A stretch of DNA of 61,698 nucleotides, taken from positions 1 to 61,698 of the forward strand of contig NZ_JACSQA010000021.1 of assembly GCF_014836845.1 (NCBI RefSeq), read 5' to 3'. Made by a program: the position numbers and the translations under genes. Positions 39,998 to 51,728 of the stretch are shown here, in pieces. The DNA is from Ureibacillus galli (GTDB lineage Bacteria; Bacillota; Bacilli; Bacillales_A; Planococcaceae). Below the pieces are notes generated by a model. The model saw only the letters and a list, made by a program, of their open reading frames with translations. It had not been told where the DNA came from and ran no database searches. How positions within the stretch are numbered: position 1 is the first letter of the stretch; the number at the start of each line of letters is the position of its first letter.

Positions 39998-40013
39998 TCA
40001 ATTGTCTCCCCCT

Positions 40014-41744
40014 TTAACGTATCACAGCAGGTAACATCACTTTCTTCTTCATAACATCATATATACCTCTAGGCGTGATACGAATATATGGTAAATGTGT
40101 AGCTTGTAAAAATAGCAATGTATAGATTGCATCACTATGACGGTAGCCTCTTTCTTTTAGAGCAGATTTTAAAGCTAACTCATATTGAATGATTTCTTCT
40201 ACATCACCGTTAAAGAGAGTTCCATTAATGGCAAGGGGAATCGAAACGATAACTTCCTTATTTTCAACTAGTACAATTCCACCTTTTAATCTCTTTAATT
40301 CATTAAATGCTACTTTCATATCTTCTATGCTTTTTCCTATTAAAATAATTTCACCCGTATTAGAGTAAGAGGATGCAAATCCTTTCAGCCTAGTGTCGAA
40401 CCCTTTAATCATCGTGTTTACACGCCATTTCCCTTGACGGTCAACTAACATTAAATAACTTTCATCTTTTCCAAGGGGGAGTTCCTTTTTAGTAAATTGC
40501 ATACTAATTGAATATGGTTTTGTAATGACATCGTTAACCAATTCAATTCCAATTGGCATTGAAAATTGAAAATCATCATCGGTTAAATCAAAGGATAGAT
40601 TTAATGGTCCTAAACTATCCCACTCAATTTTTGGGAGAGCATTTACCTTTTCATTCTTTTGTTTTAACCATACACCCTTTGATAACACTGCCTCTGGGTT
40701 TGGTGAAAATTCATCAGTTAATATATTCAAAGAAGCAAACCGTCCTGTTGCAATTAGACCGTGAAGATGGGTCATACTATAGTATCGCGCAATATTGTAA
40801 GATGCCATATTGTAAGCATCTATTGAAGAAACACCTTCGTCAAGGGCAATACGAATACATTTATCCATTACGCCATCAAGATGGAAACTTGGTGTAGAAC
40901 CATCTGTTGTCATCATTAAATGATCAAAAATATTCAACTTTTTCTCGATTATTCCTTTGAGCAATTGAGGTAAGTCCGGTCGAATGGAAGAATGTCTTAA
41001 CGTAACATCTAATCCATGAAGAATTCTTCGTTCCACTTCTTCTACTGTCATCGCTTCATGGTCACCATCAGCGCCAAACAATTTCATACGAGCAAGCGTT
41101 TTCTCTGAGGCTCCAGGAAAATGCCCCTCTACTTTTTTCCCTTTATTTTTAGCTAGTTGTATCCAATGAAGCATTAAATCATCTCCGCGGACTAAACGTG
41201 GCCATCCTGTCAATTCTCCCCCAAGAATCACATCATCTCGTTCAAGCCATTCTAAAACAGATTTATTTGTAAATAATTCATCTTCGTTGTCGAGTTCCGT
41301 TTGGGAATCAAACCGAACCCACCAATAGAAAGAAAAAGGTAATTTTTTCAGCTGATTCATTAATGAAAACGCTTTCCAATTTGGGAGTGAAAAAACAAAG
41401 TTCATGTTATCTGCGATAAAAGTTGTTGTTCCACTTTGTGCTGCAAAATCTGCAAAGGATTGTGGATTATATAATTGGAATGGATGTACATGAGGTTCGA
41501 TATAACCCGGTACAACGACTTTTCCTTCTAAATCCACTACCTCTGTATTAGCCAAATTAGAAGGCATTTCCTTACCTACATATACAATACGATCTTTTAG
41601 AATCCAAATATTCCCTACAAGCCATTGTTTGAATACACTATGTAAATAACGTGCATTTTTTAAAACGATTGTTGGTGCTTTATTTCCGTCAATGACAGCT
41701 ACTTGTTGTCTTATTTCATCAATTTTCCAGGTAGACTTTGGCAT
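40014..41744 (-). CDS. yerA: Adenine deaminase-like amidohydrolase YerA
   Basis: 576 residues from the ATG at 41744, eight bases after GAAGGGAG. An in-frame GTG at 41753 touches that site. Metal-binding EPHVHPF, GHFPGA, RHSSIRPDL and MTTDGSTPSF match the adenine deaminase branch of amidohydrolases. The expected reaction is adenine to hypoxanthine, which would fit purine salvage next to the pur operon. YerA-type members differ from the main Ade and may use another substrate. First gene of yerA-yerB-yerC, divergent from the DUF2892 gene. Confidence 0.85.
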   Translation of the reverse strand: MPKSTWKIDEIRQQVAVIDGNKAPTIVLKNARYLHSVFKQWLVGNIWILKDRIVYVGKEMPSNLANTEVVDLEGKVVVPGYIEPHVHPFQLYNPQSFADFAAQSGTTTFIADNMNFVFSLPNWKAFSLMNQLKKLPFSFYWWVRFDSQTELDNEDELFTNKSVLEWLERDDVILGGELTGWPRLVRGDDLMLHWIQLAKNKGKKVEGHFPGASEKTLARMKLFGADGDHEAMTVEEVERRILHGLDVTLRHSSIRPDLPQLLKGIIEKKLNIFDHLMMTTDGSTPSFHLDGVMDKCIRIALDEGVSSIDAYNMASYNIARYYSMTHLHGLIATGRFASLNILTDEFSPNPEAVLSKGVWLKQKNEKVNALPKIEWDSLGPLNLSFDLTDDDFQFSMPIGIELVNDVITKPYSISMQFTKKELPLGKDESYLMLVDRQGKWRVNTMIKGFDTRLKGFASSYSNTGEIILIGKSIEDMKVAFNELKRLKGGIVLVENKEVIVSIPLAINGTLFNGDVEEIIQYELALKSALKERGYRHSDAIYTLLFLQATHLPYIRITPRGIYDVMKKKVMLPAVIR

Positions 41745-41944
41745 TTGTAACACTCCCTTCTATTTCTTATAATATTTATTTTGTTTATTCACTATTTATA
41801 CGCACATACTAACTTTGCTCAAAAATTGTTCAAATATTTATTTGAGTTGCAAGGAAATTTAATGGTTATATCGTATCACAGCACTTTTTTATATTAAAGT
41901 GTTTTATTTGGAATTATATTCTAATAAAAGGAGTGGAACTTTAC

Positions 41945-42508
41945 ATGGAAGAGAACATTTCCGAAAGAAGTGGTTTTGTCCGTTTAGCTCTAGGTACAGG
42001 TTTAACAGCTTGCGGTATTGCTCACTTAGCAAAGGAGTCAGGTAATCGTGGTTTAGGGGCACTCTTCGTAGCAGCAGGTGCCATGAAAGTGGCAGAAGGG
42101 ATCTTTCTTTATTGTCCCACAAAAGCTTTCATTAATTCGAACGTGAAAAATGCCGTTTCAACAACTTTTGATGAATATATAGATGGCGATAGCATTATGC
42201 AACAATTTAATCAATCCTATGAGAGTCGATGGGGTACAGGCAACTCCTCTAATAATAGCACTTCCCAATCATCGAATTCTGGCTCCTCTACAATGCAAAA
42301 CGTTGCAAGTACAGCTTCACAAGTAGCCCAAGCAGTTTCCAACGTTGCTCCAAGCGGTACAATGGCAAATACAGCCTCTCAAGTAGCTAAAACTGTTGCC
42401 GATACGATGTCAGGAAATCAATCTAATCAAAATAATAATCAAAACAATCATCAATCTGGTTCAAACAATTCTACAAAAAGTGGAAAATCAGCGATGAACC
42501 CGAGTTAA
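41945..42508 (+). CDS. DUF2892 membrane protein with Ser/Asn/Gln-rich tail
   Basis: 187 residues from the ATG at 41945 after AAGGAGTGG. The DUF2892 (YgaP-type) two-helix membrane domain covers about 10-65, with GFVRLALGTGLTACGI and EGIFLYCPTKAF. The C-terminal 100 residues are low-complexity Ser, Asn, Gln and Ala, with a repeated TASQVAK/TASQVAQ motif. Function unknown. The gene is alone between divergent yerA and convergent purD. Confidence 0.8.
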   Translation: MEENISERSGFVRLALGTGLTACGIAHLAKESGNRGLGALFVAAGAMKVAEGIFLYCPTKAFINSNVKNAVSTTFDEYIDGDSIMQQFNQSYESRWGTGNSSNNSTSQSSNSGSSTMQNVASTASQVAQAVSNVAPSGTMANTASQVAKTVADTMSGNQSNQNNNQNNHQSGSNNSTKSGKSAMNPS

Positions 42509-42527
42509 AATCCATTTTCTTAAAAGG

Positions 42528-42565
42528 AATGGCAAGAAGTCGAAGTTTTTTCGATTCTTGCCATT
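42528..42565. terminator. Bidirectional terminator between the DUF2892 gene and purD
   Basis: AATGGCAAGAA pairs with TTCTTGCCATT, and TCGAA with TTCGA inside, and ends in a T run. It serves the DUF2892 gene (plus) and the pur operon (minus), which converge here. Confidence 0.9.
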
Positions 42566-42570
42566 TTTCT

Positions 42571-43827
42571 TTATTGGAATGTTCTCCACCCGATATCTTT
42601 ACGGTAGAAAAATTTTCCCCACTGTTGTTCATTAATAGTTGAATACACTTTTTCTTGTGCTTCTTTTAATGTATTTGCCTTTGCAGCAACGAGTAGGACA
42701 CGGCCACCATTTCCAACAAACTGCCCATCGACTAATTTCGTCCCTGCATGGTAAACATCAAATTTCTCAGTCAAATCCACTAAATTTGGAAGAGGATTTC
42801 CCTTTTCCACATCTCCTGGATATCCTTCTGCAGCGATGACAACACCTAACATCGCTTCCTCAGACCATTGTAAATCAAAATATTGTTCTTCCATTAACGC
42901 CTTCATAAATAAACCAAAATCGGAAGTCATTCGAGGTAGAACAACTTGTGTTTCTGGATCACCAAATCGAGCGTTAAATTCTATCACTTTTGATCCTTCG
43001 TTCGTTAAAATTAATCCTGCATATAAAATACCGGTAAAGGAAACGCCCTCTTCCTCCATCGCCTTCACAGTCGGTTCCACAATTTCAATATAGGCACGGC
43101 TCACATACTCTTGAGGAATTTGTGGGACTGGTGAGTATGCACCCATCCCTCCTGTGTTTGGTCCTTTATCTCCATCGTAAGCGCGTTTATGGTCTTGGGC
43201 GATGACCATCGGATAAATTTGTCCTTTATGAACAAATGACATGAAGGAAAACTCTTCTCCATCCAAAAATTCTTCAATTACCACTCGAGAAGAAGATTCT
43301 CCAAAGCGTTGGTTACCAATCATATCATAAATAGCATCGCATGCTTCTTGCTCTGTCATAGCCACAATCACACCTTTACCAGCGGCTAATCCGTCTGCTT
43401 TAATAACAATTGGCGCACCTTGTTGTTTCACATATTCCACAGCCTTTTCTGCATCTGTAAATGTTTCATAAGCAGCTGTTGGAATGTTATATTTTTTCAT
43501 TAATGCTTTCGCATAAGACTTACTACCTTCTATTTGAGCCGCTGCCTTTGTAGGGCCAAAAATCGTTAAACCGCGAAGTTGGAAAAAGTCAACAATACCT
43601 GCTGCCAATGGCTGTTCGGGACCAACAAAGGTAAGATCTACAGCATTATCCTTTGCAAATTGGGCAAGGCCAGCAAAATCCATTGAATCAATTGCAACAA
43701 CTTCCGCATCTTGTCTCATACCGTCATTACCCGGTGCAACAAAAACTTTTTCCACTGAGGGGGAATGATTAAACTTCTTTGCTATAGCGTGTTCACGCCC
43801 ACCACTACCGACCACAAGAATATTCAT
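42571..43827 (-). CDS. purD: Phosphoribosylamine-glycine ligase PurD
   Basis: 418 residues. ATP-grasp enzyme with GSGGREHAIAKKF at the start, a KADGLAAGKGVIVA nucleotide loop and EFNARFGDPETQ metal ligands. It makes glycinamide ribonucleotide, step two of purine synthesis. Last gene of the operon, separated from purH by 106 bp that contain a hairpin. Confidence 0.97.
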   Translation of the reverse strand: MNILVVGSGGREHAIAKKFNHSPSVEKVFVAPGNDGMRQDAEVVAIDSMDFAGLAQFAKDNAVDLTFVGPEQPLAAGIVDFFQLRGLTIFGPTKAAAQIEGSKSYAKALMKKYNIPTAAYETFTDAEKAVEYVKQQGAPIVIKADGLAAGKGVIVAMTEQEACDAIYDMIGNQRFGESSSRVVIEEFLDGEEFSFMSFVHKGQIYPMVIAQDHKRAYDGDKGPNTGGMGAYSPVPQIPQEYVSRAYIEIVEPTVKAMEEEGVSFTGILYAGLILTNEGSKVIEFNARFGDPETQVVLPRMTSDFGLFMKALMEEQYFDLQWSEEAMLGVVIAAEGYPGDVEKGNPLPNLVDLTEKFDVYHAGTKLVDGQFVGNGGRVLLVAAKANTLKEAQEKVYSTINEQQWGKFFYRKDIGWRTFQ

Positions 43828-43883
43828 GTGAGATAGCCTCCTTATTTACTCGATGTCCAATGTTCCATTCATACCCTTAAAAG

Positions 43884-43909
43884 AAACGCCCGCCTCATGA
43901 CGAGCGTTT
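43884..43909 (-). terminator. Terminator-like hairpin between purH and purD
   Basis: AAACGC pairs with GCGTTT, with partial pairing inside. On the minus strand it is followed by CTTTT. Its position inside the operon could lower purD expression relative to upstream genes. Confidence 0.5.
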
Positions 43910-43933
43910 TGCCACTTCATACTGTATTCATCA

Positions 43934-45460
43934 TTAATGTTTAAAATGACGAATACCAGTAAATACCATCGCAATGCCATATTCATTTGCTTTATCAATC
44001 GAATCTTGGTCTTTAATAGAACCACCTGGTTGAATAATTGCTGTAATACCAGCAGCTGCTGCAGCCTCTACTGTATCGCTCATTGGGAAGAAAGCATCTG
44101 ATGCTAGAGCTGCTCCCTTCGCTTTACTACCAGCTTGTTCTAATGCAATTTTAGCGGAACCTACACGATTCATTTGACCTGCCCCAACACCTAATGTCAT
44201 TTGAGCGTCCGTAACAACGATTGCGTTGGATTTCATATGTTTTACGACGGACCAACCTAGTTTTAATGCTGCCCATTCTTCTTCCGTCGGTTCACGATCT
44301 GTTACGACTTGAATATTCGCATCATTAAATCCATAAGCATCGTCTTCTTGAACTAATAAACCACCTTCAACAGAAACTACTTTAAATGGATCTTGCTTTT
44401 CTTGAGCGAAGTTGATGGTGATTAAACGGATATTTTTCTTTTTCGTTAAAATTTCTAATGCCTTTTCTGTAAATGAAGGTGCAATAATGATTTCTAAGAA
44501 AATTCCGCTTAATTTTTCTGCTGTTGCCTCATCTACTTCACGGTTTAATGCAATAATTCCTCCGAAAATGGAAGTTGGATCTGCCTCGTATGCTTTATCG
44601 AACGCTTCTTCAATCGTTGTACCTGTTCCTACTCCACATGGATTCATATGTTTAACCGCTACTGCCGCTGGAATTTCAAATTCTTTAACGATTTGAAGCG
44701 CTGCATTTCCATCTTGAATGTTGTTATAAGATAATTCTTTTCCGTGTAATTGAGTAGCATAAGCTAATGAGAAATCAGAACCTAGACGTTTTTGATAGAA
44801 CGCTGCTTTTTGATGTGGGTTTTCTCCATAACGTAACGTTTGTTTTAATTCATAAGTGATAGTTAAGTTTTCAGGGAATAGTTCTTCCGTTAAATAGTTT
44901 GAAATATAGGAATCGTAGGCCGCTGTATGACGGAATACTTTTGCAGCTAATTCACGGCGTGTTTCAATTGTTGTCGCTCCTAGATTTTTTAATTGTTCAA
45001 GAACTTTTGAATAGTCATTAGAATCGACAATAACCGTTACATATTGATGGTTTTTTGCAGCGGAACGTAACATTGTTGGACCACCGATATCGATATTTTC
45101 AATCGCATCATCCCATGTTACATCGGGCTTTGAAATTGTCTCAACGAAAGGATAAAGATTAACGCAAACAATTTCAATTGGTTCAATCCCATGTTCATTC
45201 ATTTGGACTTGGTGGGAAGGATCATCAAACTTTCCTAAAAGTCCTCCATGAATCATTGGGTTTAATGTTTTTACACGCCCGTCTAGTATTTCTGGGAATT
45301 TTGTAACTTCATCAACCGCTGTTACAGGAACACCATTTTCTTGTAACATTTTTTTCGTACCGCCTGTTGATAAAATTTCATATTCTAATGCCACTAATTC
45401 CTTTGCAAACTCTAAAATACCATCTTTATTAGAAACACTAATAAGTGCACGTTTCGTCAC
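43934..45460 (-). CDS. purH: Bifunctional AICAR formyltransferase/IMP cyclohydrolase PurH
   Basis: 508 residues. The chosen start is GTG at 45460, seven bases after TTGGAGGTC, giving the usual [13 protein letters not shown] beginning. N-terminal IMP cyclohydrolase ([19 protein letters not shown]) and C-terminal formyltransferase ([36 protein letters not shown]) are complete. It carries out the last two steps to IMP. Confidence 0.97.
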   Translation of the reverse strand: MTKRALISVSNKDGILEFAKELVALEYEILSTGGTKKMLQENGVPVTAVDEVTKFPEILDGRVKTLNPMIHGGLLGKFDDPSHQVQMNEHGIEPIEIVCVNLYPFVETISKPDVTWDDAIENIDIGGPTMLRSAAKNHQYVTVIVDSNDYSKVLEQLKNLGATTIETRRELAAKVFRHTAAYDSYISNYLTEELFPENLTITYELKQTLRYGENPHQKAAFYQKRLGSDFSLAYATQLHGKELSYNNIQDGNAALQIVKEFEIPAAVAVKHMNPCGVGTGTTIEEAFDKAYEADPTSIFGGIIALNREVDEATAEKLSGIFLEIIIAPSFTEKALEILTKKKNIRLITINFAQEKQDPFKVVSVEGGLLVQEDDAYGFNDANIQVVTDREPTEEEWAALKLGWSVVKHMKSNAIVVTDAQMTLGVGAGQMNRVGSAKIALEQAGSKAKGAALASDAFFPMSDTVEAAAAAGITAIIQPGGSIKDQDSIDKANEYGIAMVFTGIRHFKH

Positions 45461-45537
45461 GAAAAAGACCTCCAATTTTTATAAACAAATATGTAAAGTA
45501 ACAGGGAATCCAACATGGTGTCCCTCTTAATAAAAAA

Positions 45538-46104
45538 TTAACTTTCAAATAGTTTTTTTAAAGTGTTCGTATATAGCTCATGTTCAAGCTCATGAATACG
45601 TTTCTCTGTTGCTTCTTGATCCCCTTCGACTACCTCTACGGCAGCCTGACTAAGAATCGGACCTGTATCCATTCCTTCATCGACAAAGTGAACCGTTACA
45701 CCAGTAATTTTGACACCGTGATCTATTGCTTGTCCAATAGCATCTTTACCTGGAAAAGCAGGTAATAAGGAAGGATGAATATTGACAATACGCATCGGAA
45801 AGGCAGATAGTAATGTTTGGCCGATTAAACGCATATAACCGGCCAGGACAATCCACTCGACCCCTTTTTCTTGAAGTTGATTGATAATTTCTCGCTCATA
45901 ATGATCCTTTGAATCATAATTTTTTGCCTGAAATGCAAAAGTAGGGATTTGAAAGTTTTGTGCCCTTTCTACGACAAATGCGTTAGGCTTATCGGTTACA
46001 ACAAGTTCAATTTGAGCATTAAGCTCTCCTCGGAGAATCGCTTCTTGAATCGCTTGAAAATTGCTCCCGCTCCCGGAAGCAAAAACTGCAATTTTCTTCG
46101 CCAT
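45538..46104 (-). CDS. purN: Phosphoribosylglycinamide formyltransferase PurN
   Basis: 188 residues. FASGSGSNFQAI phosphate loop, VLAGYMRLIG and the catalytic MRIVNIHPSLLPAFPG, then GVTVHFVDEGMDTGPI. Uses 10-formyl-THF. The stop/start junction with purM overlaps by one base at 46104. Confidence 0.97.
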   Translation of the reverse strand: MAKKIAVFASGSGSNFQAIQEAILRGELNAQIELVVTDKPNAFVVERAQNFQIPTFAFQAKNYDSKDHYEREIINQLQEKGVEWIVLAGYMRLIGQTLLSAFPMRIVNIHPSLLPAFPGKDAIGQAIDHGVKITGVTVHFVDEGMDTGPILSQAAVEVVEGDQEATEKRIHELEHELYTNTLKKLFES

Positions 46105-47159
46105 TATACTAAGCTCCCATCATGCTCGCCGTTAAATTGGACGCCTTCACCTTTCACAACACGACCAATTGGATATGCCTTTTCACCGTTTTCTTCAGCA
46201 ATTGCAATCACTTTTTGGGCTTCTTCTGCAGGGACAGAAAGCACGTAACCAATCCCCATATTAAAGACGTTATATAAATCTTTATCTGCTAAAGATCCTT
46301 TTTCCTTTAAAAATTCAAAGACTGGGAGGATTGGCCAAGAGCCTAAATCAATCTCCGTTGCTAAACCTTCTGGCATCATACGAGGTAAGTTTTCATAAAA
46401 GCCTCCGCCAGTAACGTGGGCCATTCCATGAATTCTTACACTTTTTAACATTTCAAGGACAGGTTTTGCATAAATTTTTGTTGGTACAAGAAGGGCCTCA
46501 CCGATTGGGCCAAGCTCTTCGTAACCTTTTACAACTTCATCTACTGCATAATTATTATCTTCGAAGAGGATTTTGCGAACTAATGAGTATCCATTTGAAT
46601 GGACACCACTTGAAGCAAGACCGATTAATACGTCCCCTTCTACAATATTTTCACCTGTCACAACGTTCGCCTTTTCAACCGCACCTACAGCAAACCCCGC
46701 TAAATCATACTCGTCTTCCTCGTAAAGCCCAGGCATTTCTGCCGTTTCTCCACCTATTAAGGCGCTACCAGCTTGTACACAACCGTCGGCAACACCCTTT
46801 ACGATTTGTTCAATCTTCTTCGGATCTGCTTTTCCAACTGCAACATAATCTAAGAAATAAAGAGGCTCTGCACCTTGAGCTACGATATCATTTACACACA
46901 TCGCTACACAGTCCACACCAATCGTGTCGTGTTTATCGACCATGAAGGCAAGTTTTAATTTTGTCCCAACACCATCAGTTCCTGAAATTAGAACCGGTTC
47001 TTTTAAGTTGAGGGAGGACAAGTCAAACATGCCTCCGAAGCCTCCAAACGTCCCCATTACACCTAAACGATTTGTACGTTCAACGTGTGACTTCATACGT
47101 TTTACTGCTTCGTAACCAGCTTCTATATTAACGCCTGCTTGTTCATATGCTTTAGACAT
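46104..47159 (-). CDS. purM: Phosphoribosylformylglycinamidine cyclo-ligase PurM
   Basis: 351 residues. AIR synthase features: [31 protein letters not shown] and [11 protein letters not shown]. It closes the imidazole ring using ATP. 14 bp after purF, overlapping purN. Confidence 0.97.
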   Translation of the reverse strand: MSKAYEQAGVNIEAGYEAVKRMKSHVERTNRLGVMGTFGGFGGMFDLSSLNLKEPVLISGTDGVGTKLKLAFMVDKHDTIGVDCVAMCVNDIVAQGAEPLYFLDYVAVGKADPKKIEQIVKGVADGCVQAGSALIGGETAEMPGLYEEDEYDLAGFAVGAVEKANVVTGENIVEGDVLIGLASSGVHSNGYSLVRKILFEDNNYAVDEVVKGYEELGPIGEALLVPTKIYAKPVLEMLKSVRIHGMAHVTGGGFYENLPRMMPEGLATEIDLGSWPILPVFEFLKEKGSLADKDLYNVFNMGIGYVLSVPAEEAQKVIAIAEENGEKAYPIGRVVKGEGVQFNGEHDGSLV

Positions 47160-47173
47160 GACTTATATCCTCC

Positions 47174-48601
47174 TTAACTATGTTGTAGTTCCTTTTCATG
47201 GGGTAAAACTGTATCTGGGAAAATTTCAGTTGGATATTCACCAGTAAAGCAGGCCATGCAAAGTCCACGATTTGGATCATCAAATGGCCGGGATGTAGCT
47301 TCCACAAGTCCTTCTACGGAAAGGAATGTTAAGGAATCTGCACCAATAGCATCCCGTATTTCTTCGACATTTTTACTTGAAGCGATTAGCTCTTCACTTG
47401 TAGATGTATCAATTCCATAGAAGCAAGGGTTTTTCATCGGTGGTGAAGAAATAACAACATGCACCTCTGTTGCACCTGCTTCTTTTAACATGTTGACAAT
47501 ACGACGGGAAGTTGTACCACGAACGATGGAATCATCCACCATTATCACTCGTTTTCCTTTTACAACTTGTACGACTGGAGAAAGCTTCATTTTCACTCCG
47601 CGCTCACGAAGCTCCTGTGTCGGTTGAATAAACGTACGGCCAGTATAGCGATTTTTAATTAACCCTAGTTCGTAAGGAATACCGCTTTCCTCTGCAAAAC
47701 CGATTGCTGCTGAGATGGATGAATCAGGTACACCCGTTACGACGTCTGCTTCAATTCCAAAACATTCTTTTGCCAGTTGTTTTCCCATCCGTTTACGCGC
47801 CATATGAATATTAATTTGATCGATGTTGGAATCTGGTCGGGCAAAGTAAACATATTCCATCGCACACATCGCACGTTTTTCAGCTTCTACAAAACGATCC
47901 TCTTCAATTCCTTTATTGGTAATGATTAAAAGCTCTCCCGGCTCCACTTCACGTATGAACTCCGCTCCAATTAAATCGAAAGCACAAGTTTCTGAAGCGA
48001 CCACATAAGCATCTCCTAATCTTCCAAGGGATAGAGGGCGTAATCCATTACAATCGCGGGCAACCATCATACTATCCTTCGTAATGATTAAGAAGGAAAA
48101 GGCACCCTTTAATAGTGAAAGGGCCTCTTTTACTTGCGCACGGAAACCAGGTTTTTTACTTTTCTTTATTAAATGGACAACTACTTCAGTATCAGAAGTG
48201 GAATGAAAAATGCTTCCAGATCGTTCTAAATGTTGTTTTAAATGATTGGCATTTACTAAATTTCCGTTATGAGCTATCGCTAATGTCCCTGTGGAAGAGC
48301 GGAATAATAACGGCTGAACATTTTCAATACCGCCTCCACCTGCTGTTGTATAACGAACATGACTAATGGCCGCATTTCCTTTAGCGCTTTTTAGTTTTTC
48401 TTCGTTAAATACATCGTTCACAAGCCCCTCACCTTTTACTGCTCGAAGTTGCTGACCGTCTGTAACAACGATACCTGCTCCTTCTTGACCACGATGTTGT
48501 AGGGCATGAAGACCATAATAGCTTAATTGGGCTGATTCCGGGTGTCCCCAAATACCAAATACGCCACATTCCTCATTTAAGCCTCTGATTTCACCAAGCA
48601 T
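47174..48601 (-). CDS. purF: Amidophosphoribosyltransferase PurF
   Basis: 475 residues from the ATG at 48601. The sequence [11 protein letters not shown] is an 11-residue propeptide that must be removed to expose Cys12 (CGVFGIWGH). The C-terminal PRPP loop is [15 protein letters not shown]. Cysteines in [11 protein letters not shown] fit the iron-sulfur type of B. subtilis PurF. It commits PRPP to purine synthesis. It overlaps purL by 25 bases. Confidence 0.97.
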   Translation of the reverse strand: MLGEIRGLNEECGVFGIWGHPESAQLSYYGLHALQHRGQEGAGIVVTDGQQLRAVKGEGLVNDVFNEEKLKSAKGNAAISHVRYTTAGGGGIENVQPLLFRSSTGTLAIAHNGNLVNANHLKQHLERSGSIFHSTSDTEVVVHLIKKSKKPGFRAQVKEALSLLKGAFSFLIITKDSMMVARDCNGLRPLSLGRLGDAYVVASETCAFDLIGAEFIREVEPGELLIITNKGIEEDRFVEAEKRAMCAMEYVYFARPDSNIDQINIHMARKRMGKQLAKECFGIEADVVTGVPDSSISAAIGFAEESGIPYELGLIKNRYTGRTFIQPTQELRERGVKMKLSPVVQVVKGKRVIMVDDSIVRGTTSRRIVNMLKEAGATEVHVVISSPPMKNPCFYGIDTSTSEELIASSKNVEEIRDAIGADSLTFLSVEGLVEATSRPFDDPNRGLCMACFTGEYPTEIFPDTVLPHEKELQHS

Positions 48602-50805
48602 GGGATTGCTCCTTTCCAAGCAGAACGGAATTCCTCCACTGTACCTTCTACAAGAATACCCGTATCTCCATGAATCGTTATTTTTCCATCGTCAGTTACT
48701 ATACCGATTTTCTTTGCATCAGGAATAATTGATTCAAAGGCAGCTGCCTTTTCTTCTTTTACTGTTACAACAAAGCGAGATTGGGATTCGCTAAATAAAG
48801 CAGTTATTGCAGATCCTTCTAATGTTACAAAGATACCTAGTTTGTCAGAAGCAAATGTTTTTTCCGCTAAAGCAACCGCTAAACCACCTTCTGAAACGTC
48901 ATGGGCTGATTGTACAAGCCCTTCACGAATAGCCGTTAAAATGGCTTGTTGGCGATTTGCTTCCACATTTAAATCAATCTGTGGTGCTTTCCCGAAGATT
49001 TTCCCATAAACAAGCTTTTGTAATTCTGATCCGCCAAACTCTGTAGTTGTATCACCTACTACGTAAATGACATCGCCAGCTTCCTTCACTTGTTGTGTTG
49101 TAACGTGGGCTAAATCTTCTACTAAACCAACCATACCGATTGTTGGTGTTGGATAAACGGCCTCACCAGAACGTTCATTATATAAAGAAACGTTTCCGCC
49201 AATAACAGGTGAATTGAGCACTTCACATGCTGCTGCAATTCCATCAGCTGATTTTTCGATTTGCCAGAAAATCTCTGGTTTTTCTGGGTTACCGAAGTTT
49301 AAACAGTCTGTAATCGCAAGCGGTTTACCTCCTGACGCAACAATATTACGTGCTGCTTCTGCAACAGCAATTTTTCCGCCTGTTTCTGGATCTAAATAAA
49401 TGTAGCGAGAATTACAGTCAGTCGTCATCGCAAGACCTTTATTTGTACCACGTACTCGTAATACTGCTGCATCTGAACCAGGTGCTACGACAGTGTTTGT
49501 ACGGACTTGATAATCGTATTGATCGTAAACCCACTCTTTCGAAGCAATGGTTGGTGCTTTTAGTAACGATTTTAATGTTTCTTTGAAGTCTGCCACTTCT
49601 GGTTCACGATTTTCAATTGCTTGGAATTCAGCGAAGTAAGCTGGTTCCTTTGATGGTTTATGATAAACCGGCGCATCTTCTGCTAATGCATCAGCGGGTA
49701 CTTCTGCAACGACTTCCCCTTTATGAAGTAGGCGTAGCATTTTATCGTCTGTAACACGACCGATGGCAACAGCATCTAAACCATATTTATCGAAGATTGC
49801 TTTAATTTCATCTTCTCGTCCCTTTTTCACGACAATTAACATACGTTCTTGGGATTCTGATAACATCATTTCATAAGCGGTCATCCCAGTTTCGCGTTGA
49901 GGAACTAAATCTAAGTTCATTTCAACACCTGAGCCCGCCTTTGAAGCCATTTCTGCTGAGGATGAAGTTAGACCAGCTGCTCCCATATCTTGAATTCCGA
50001 CTAGAGCATCGGACTTAACAACTTCTAAGCACGCTTCAAGAAGAAGTTTTTCCATGAATGGATCCCCTACTTGAACTGCAGGGCGTTTTTCTTCAGAAGC
50101 TTCTGACAGTTCTTCGGAAGCGAATGTTGCACCGTGAATTCCGTCTCGACCTGTTTTTGCCCCTACATACATCACGGTATTTCCTACTCCAGCAGCAATA
50201 CCTCGTTGAATATCTTTATGGTCAATTAAACCGACACACATGGCATTGACTAATGGGTTCCCTTCATAGCAAGGATCAAATTGAATTTCTCCCCCTACTG
50301 TCGGAATACCGATACAGTTACCGTACCCAGCTATTCCTGCAACGACTTCTTCAAATAAATATTTACCGCGCTCTGATTGTAATTCACCAAAGCGTAATGA
50401 ATTCAGCATCGCAATTGGACGGGCACCCATGGAGAATACGTCACGGATAATCCCCCCTACACCAGTAGCTGCTCCTTGGTATGGCTCAATAGCAGAAGGG
50501 TGGTTGTGGGATTCCATTTTGAAAACGACTGCTTGTTCATCGCCAATGTCAACAATCCCTGCCCCTTCACCAGGTCCTTGTAATACTTGAGGACCCTTTG
50601 TCGGGAACTTACGTAACACTGGTTTTGAGTTTTTATACGAACAGTGTTCAGACCACATAACTGAAAATAATCCTGTTTCAGTCCAGTTTGGAAGGCGACC
50701 TAGAATGTCACATACCATGTCATATTCTTCATCTGACATACCCATTCCGGCATATAGCTTTTGCTCTTTAATTTGCTCTTGATTAGGTTCGAAACTAGCT
50801 GACAT
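48577..50805 (-). CDS. purL: Phosphoribosylformylglycinamidine synthase large subunit PurL
   Basis: 742 residues from the ATG at 50805 after GTGGAGGG, the same length as B. subtilis PurL. Small-type PurL with [45 protein letters not shown] and [13 protein letters not shown]. It works with PurS and PurQ, encoded just upstream. It overlaps both neighbours. Confidence 0.97.
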   Translation of the reverse strand: MSASFEPNQEQIKEQKLYAGMGMSDEEYDMVCDILGRLPNWTETGLFSVMWSEHCSYKNSKPVLRKFPTKGPQVLQGPGEGAGIVDIGDEQAVVFKMESHNHPSAIEPYQGAATGVGGIIRDVFSMGARPIAMLNSLRFGELQSERGKYLFEEVVAGIAGYGNCIGIPTVGGEIQFDPCYEGNPLVNAMCVGLIDHKDIQRGIAAGVGNTVMYVGAKTGRDGIHGATFASEELSEASEEKRPAVQVGDPFMEKLLLEACLEVVKSDALVGIQDMGAAGLTSSSAEMASKAGSGVEMNLDLVPQRETGMTAYEMMLSESQERMLIVVKKGREDEIKAIFDKYGLDAVAIGRVTDDKMLRLLHKGEVVAEVPADALAEDAPVYHKPSKEPAYFAEFQAIENREPEVADFKETLKSLLKAPTIASKEWVYDQYDYQVRTNTVVAPGSDAAVLRVRGTNKGLAMTTDCNSRYIYLDPETGGKIAVAEAARNIVASGGKPLAITDCLNFGNPEKPEIFWQIEKSADGIAAACEVLNSPVIGGNVSLYNERSGEAVYPTPTIGMVGLVEDLAHVTTQQVKEAGDVIYVVGDTTTEFGGSELQKLVYGKIFGKAPQIDLNVEANRQQAILTAIREGLVQSAHDVSEGGLAVALAEKTFASDKLGIFVTLEGSAITALFSESQSRFVVTVKEEKAAAFESIIPDAKKIGIVTDDGKITIHGDTGILVEGTVEEFRSAWKGAIPCLVKSEA

Positions 50806-51475
50806 GTGATTCCCTCCACTGTTTGACAATAGATTTAAATAGTTTTAGACCGTCGTTACTGCCAAGTAATGCATCGACCGCACGTTCTGGGTGAGGCATC
50901 ATACCAAGTACGTTACCGCGCTCATTCACAATTCCTGCAATATCTTCCATACTTCCGTTTGGATTGTCCCCCGCATAAGTAAAGACGATTTGATTATTTG
51001 CCTTTAATTGGGCTAATGTTTCTTCGTCACAGAAATAGTTACCTTCTCCATGAGCTATCGGAATATGAATAACTTCTCCCGCTTCATATTGACTCGTAAA
51101 TAATGTATTGTTGTTTTCTACTTTTAATTGAATTGTTCGGCACATAAATTTTAAGTTTTTATTTCGAAGTAAAGCACCTGGAAGTAAACCGGCTTCCGTT
51201 AAAATTTGAAATCCATTACATACACCTAAAACTGGCTTTCCTGCTTCTGCGAACTTTTTTACTTCTGCCATTACGTTCGATTGGTTCGCCATTGCGCCAC
51301 AACGTAAATAATCCCCGTAGGAGAAACCACCCGGAACTAAAATGCCATCAAATTCGCTTAAATCTGTAGCATCATGCCAAACGTATTCCACTTCTTCACC
51401 AAGCTCATCCTTAATAGCATGGTACATATCGATGTCACAGTTCGACCCAGGAAAAACGAGTACTGCGAATTTCAT
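50795..51475 (-). CDS. purQ: Phosphoribosylformylglycinamidine synthase glutaminase PurQ
   Basis: 226 residues. Class I glutamine amidotransferase with nucleophile in [13 protein letters not shown], catalytic His/Glu in [10 protein letters not shown], and [12 protein letters not shown] at the N-terminus. It supplies ammonia to PurL. Confidence 0.97.
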   Translation of the reverse strand: MKFAVLVFPGSNCDIDMYHAIKDELGEEVEYVWHDATDLSEFDGILVPGGFSYGDYLRCGAMANQSNVMAEVKKFAEAGKPVLGVCNGFQILTEAGLLPGALLRNKNLKFMCRTIQLKVENNNTLFTSQYEAGEVIHIPIAHGEGNYFCDEETLAQLKANNQIVFTYAGDNPNGSMEDIAGIVNERGNVLGMMPHPERAVDALLGSNDGLKLFKSIVKQWRESHVS

Positions 51476-51477
51476 GA

Positions 51478-51726
51478 TTAGTTAGCCTCCTCGACTTCAT
51501 AGCGGTAATCTTCAATCACTGTGTTTGCAAGTAACTTTTCACACATTTCTTTGACAAGTACATCAAGTTCACGATCTGTATCATCAATTACAACTTCTAA
51601 GTATTTGCCAATACGAACGTCTTGCACTTCGTTATATCCCATTTTCGCTAATGAACCTTGGACTGCTGAACCTTGTGGATCTAGTACACTTTCGCGTAAT
51701 GTAATGTAAATTTTAACTTTCTTCAT
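51478..51726 (-). CDS. purS: Phosphoribosylformylglycinamidine synthase subunit PurS
   Basis: 82 residues, a small alpha/beta dimer: [20 protein letters not shown] and [12 protein letters not shown]. It bridges PurL and PurQ in the complex. It lies two bases from both purC and purQ. Confidence 0.96.
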   Translation of the reverse strand: MKKVKIYITLRESVLDPQGSAVQGSLAKMGYNEVQDVRIGKYLEVVIDDTDRELDVLVKEMCEKLLANTVIEDYRYEVEEAN

Positions 51727-51728
51727 TT

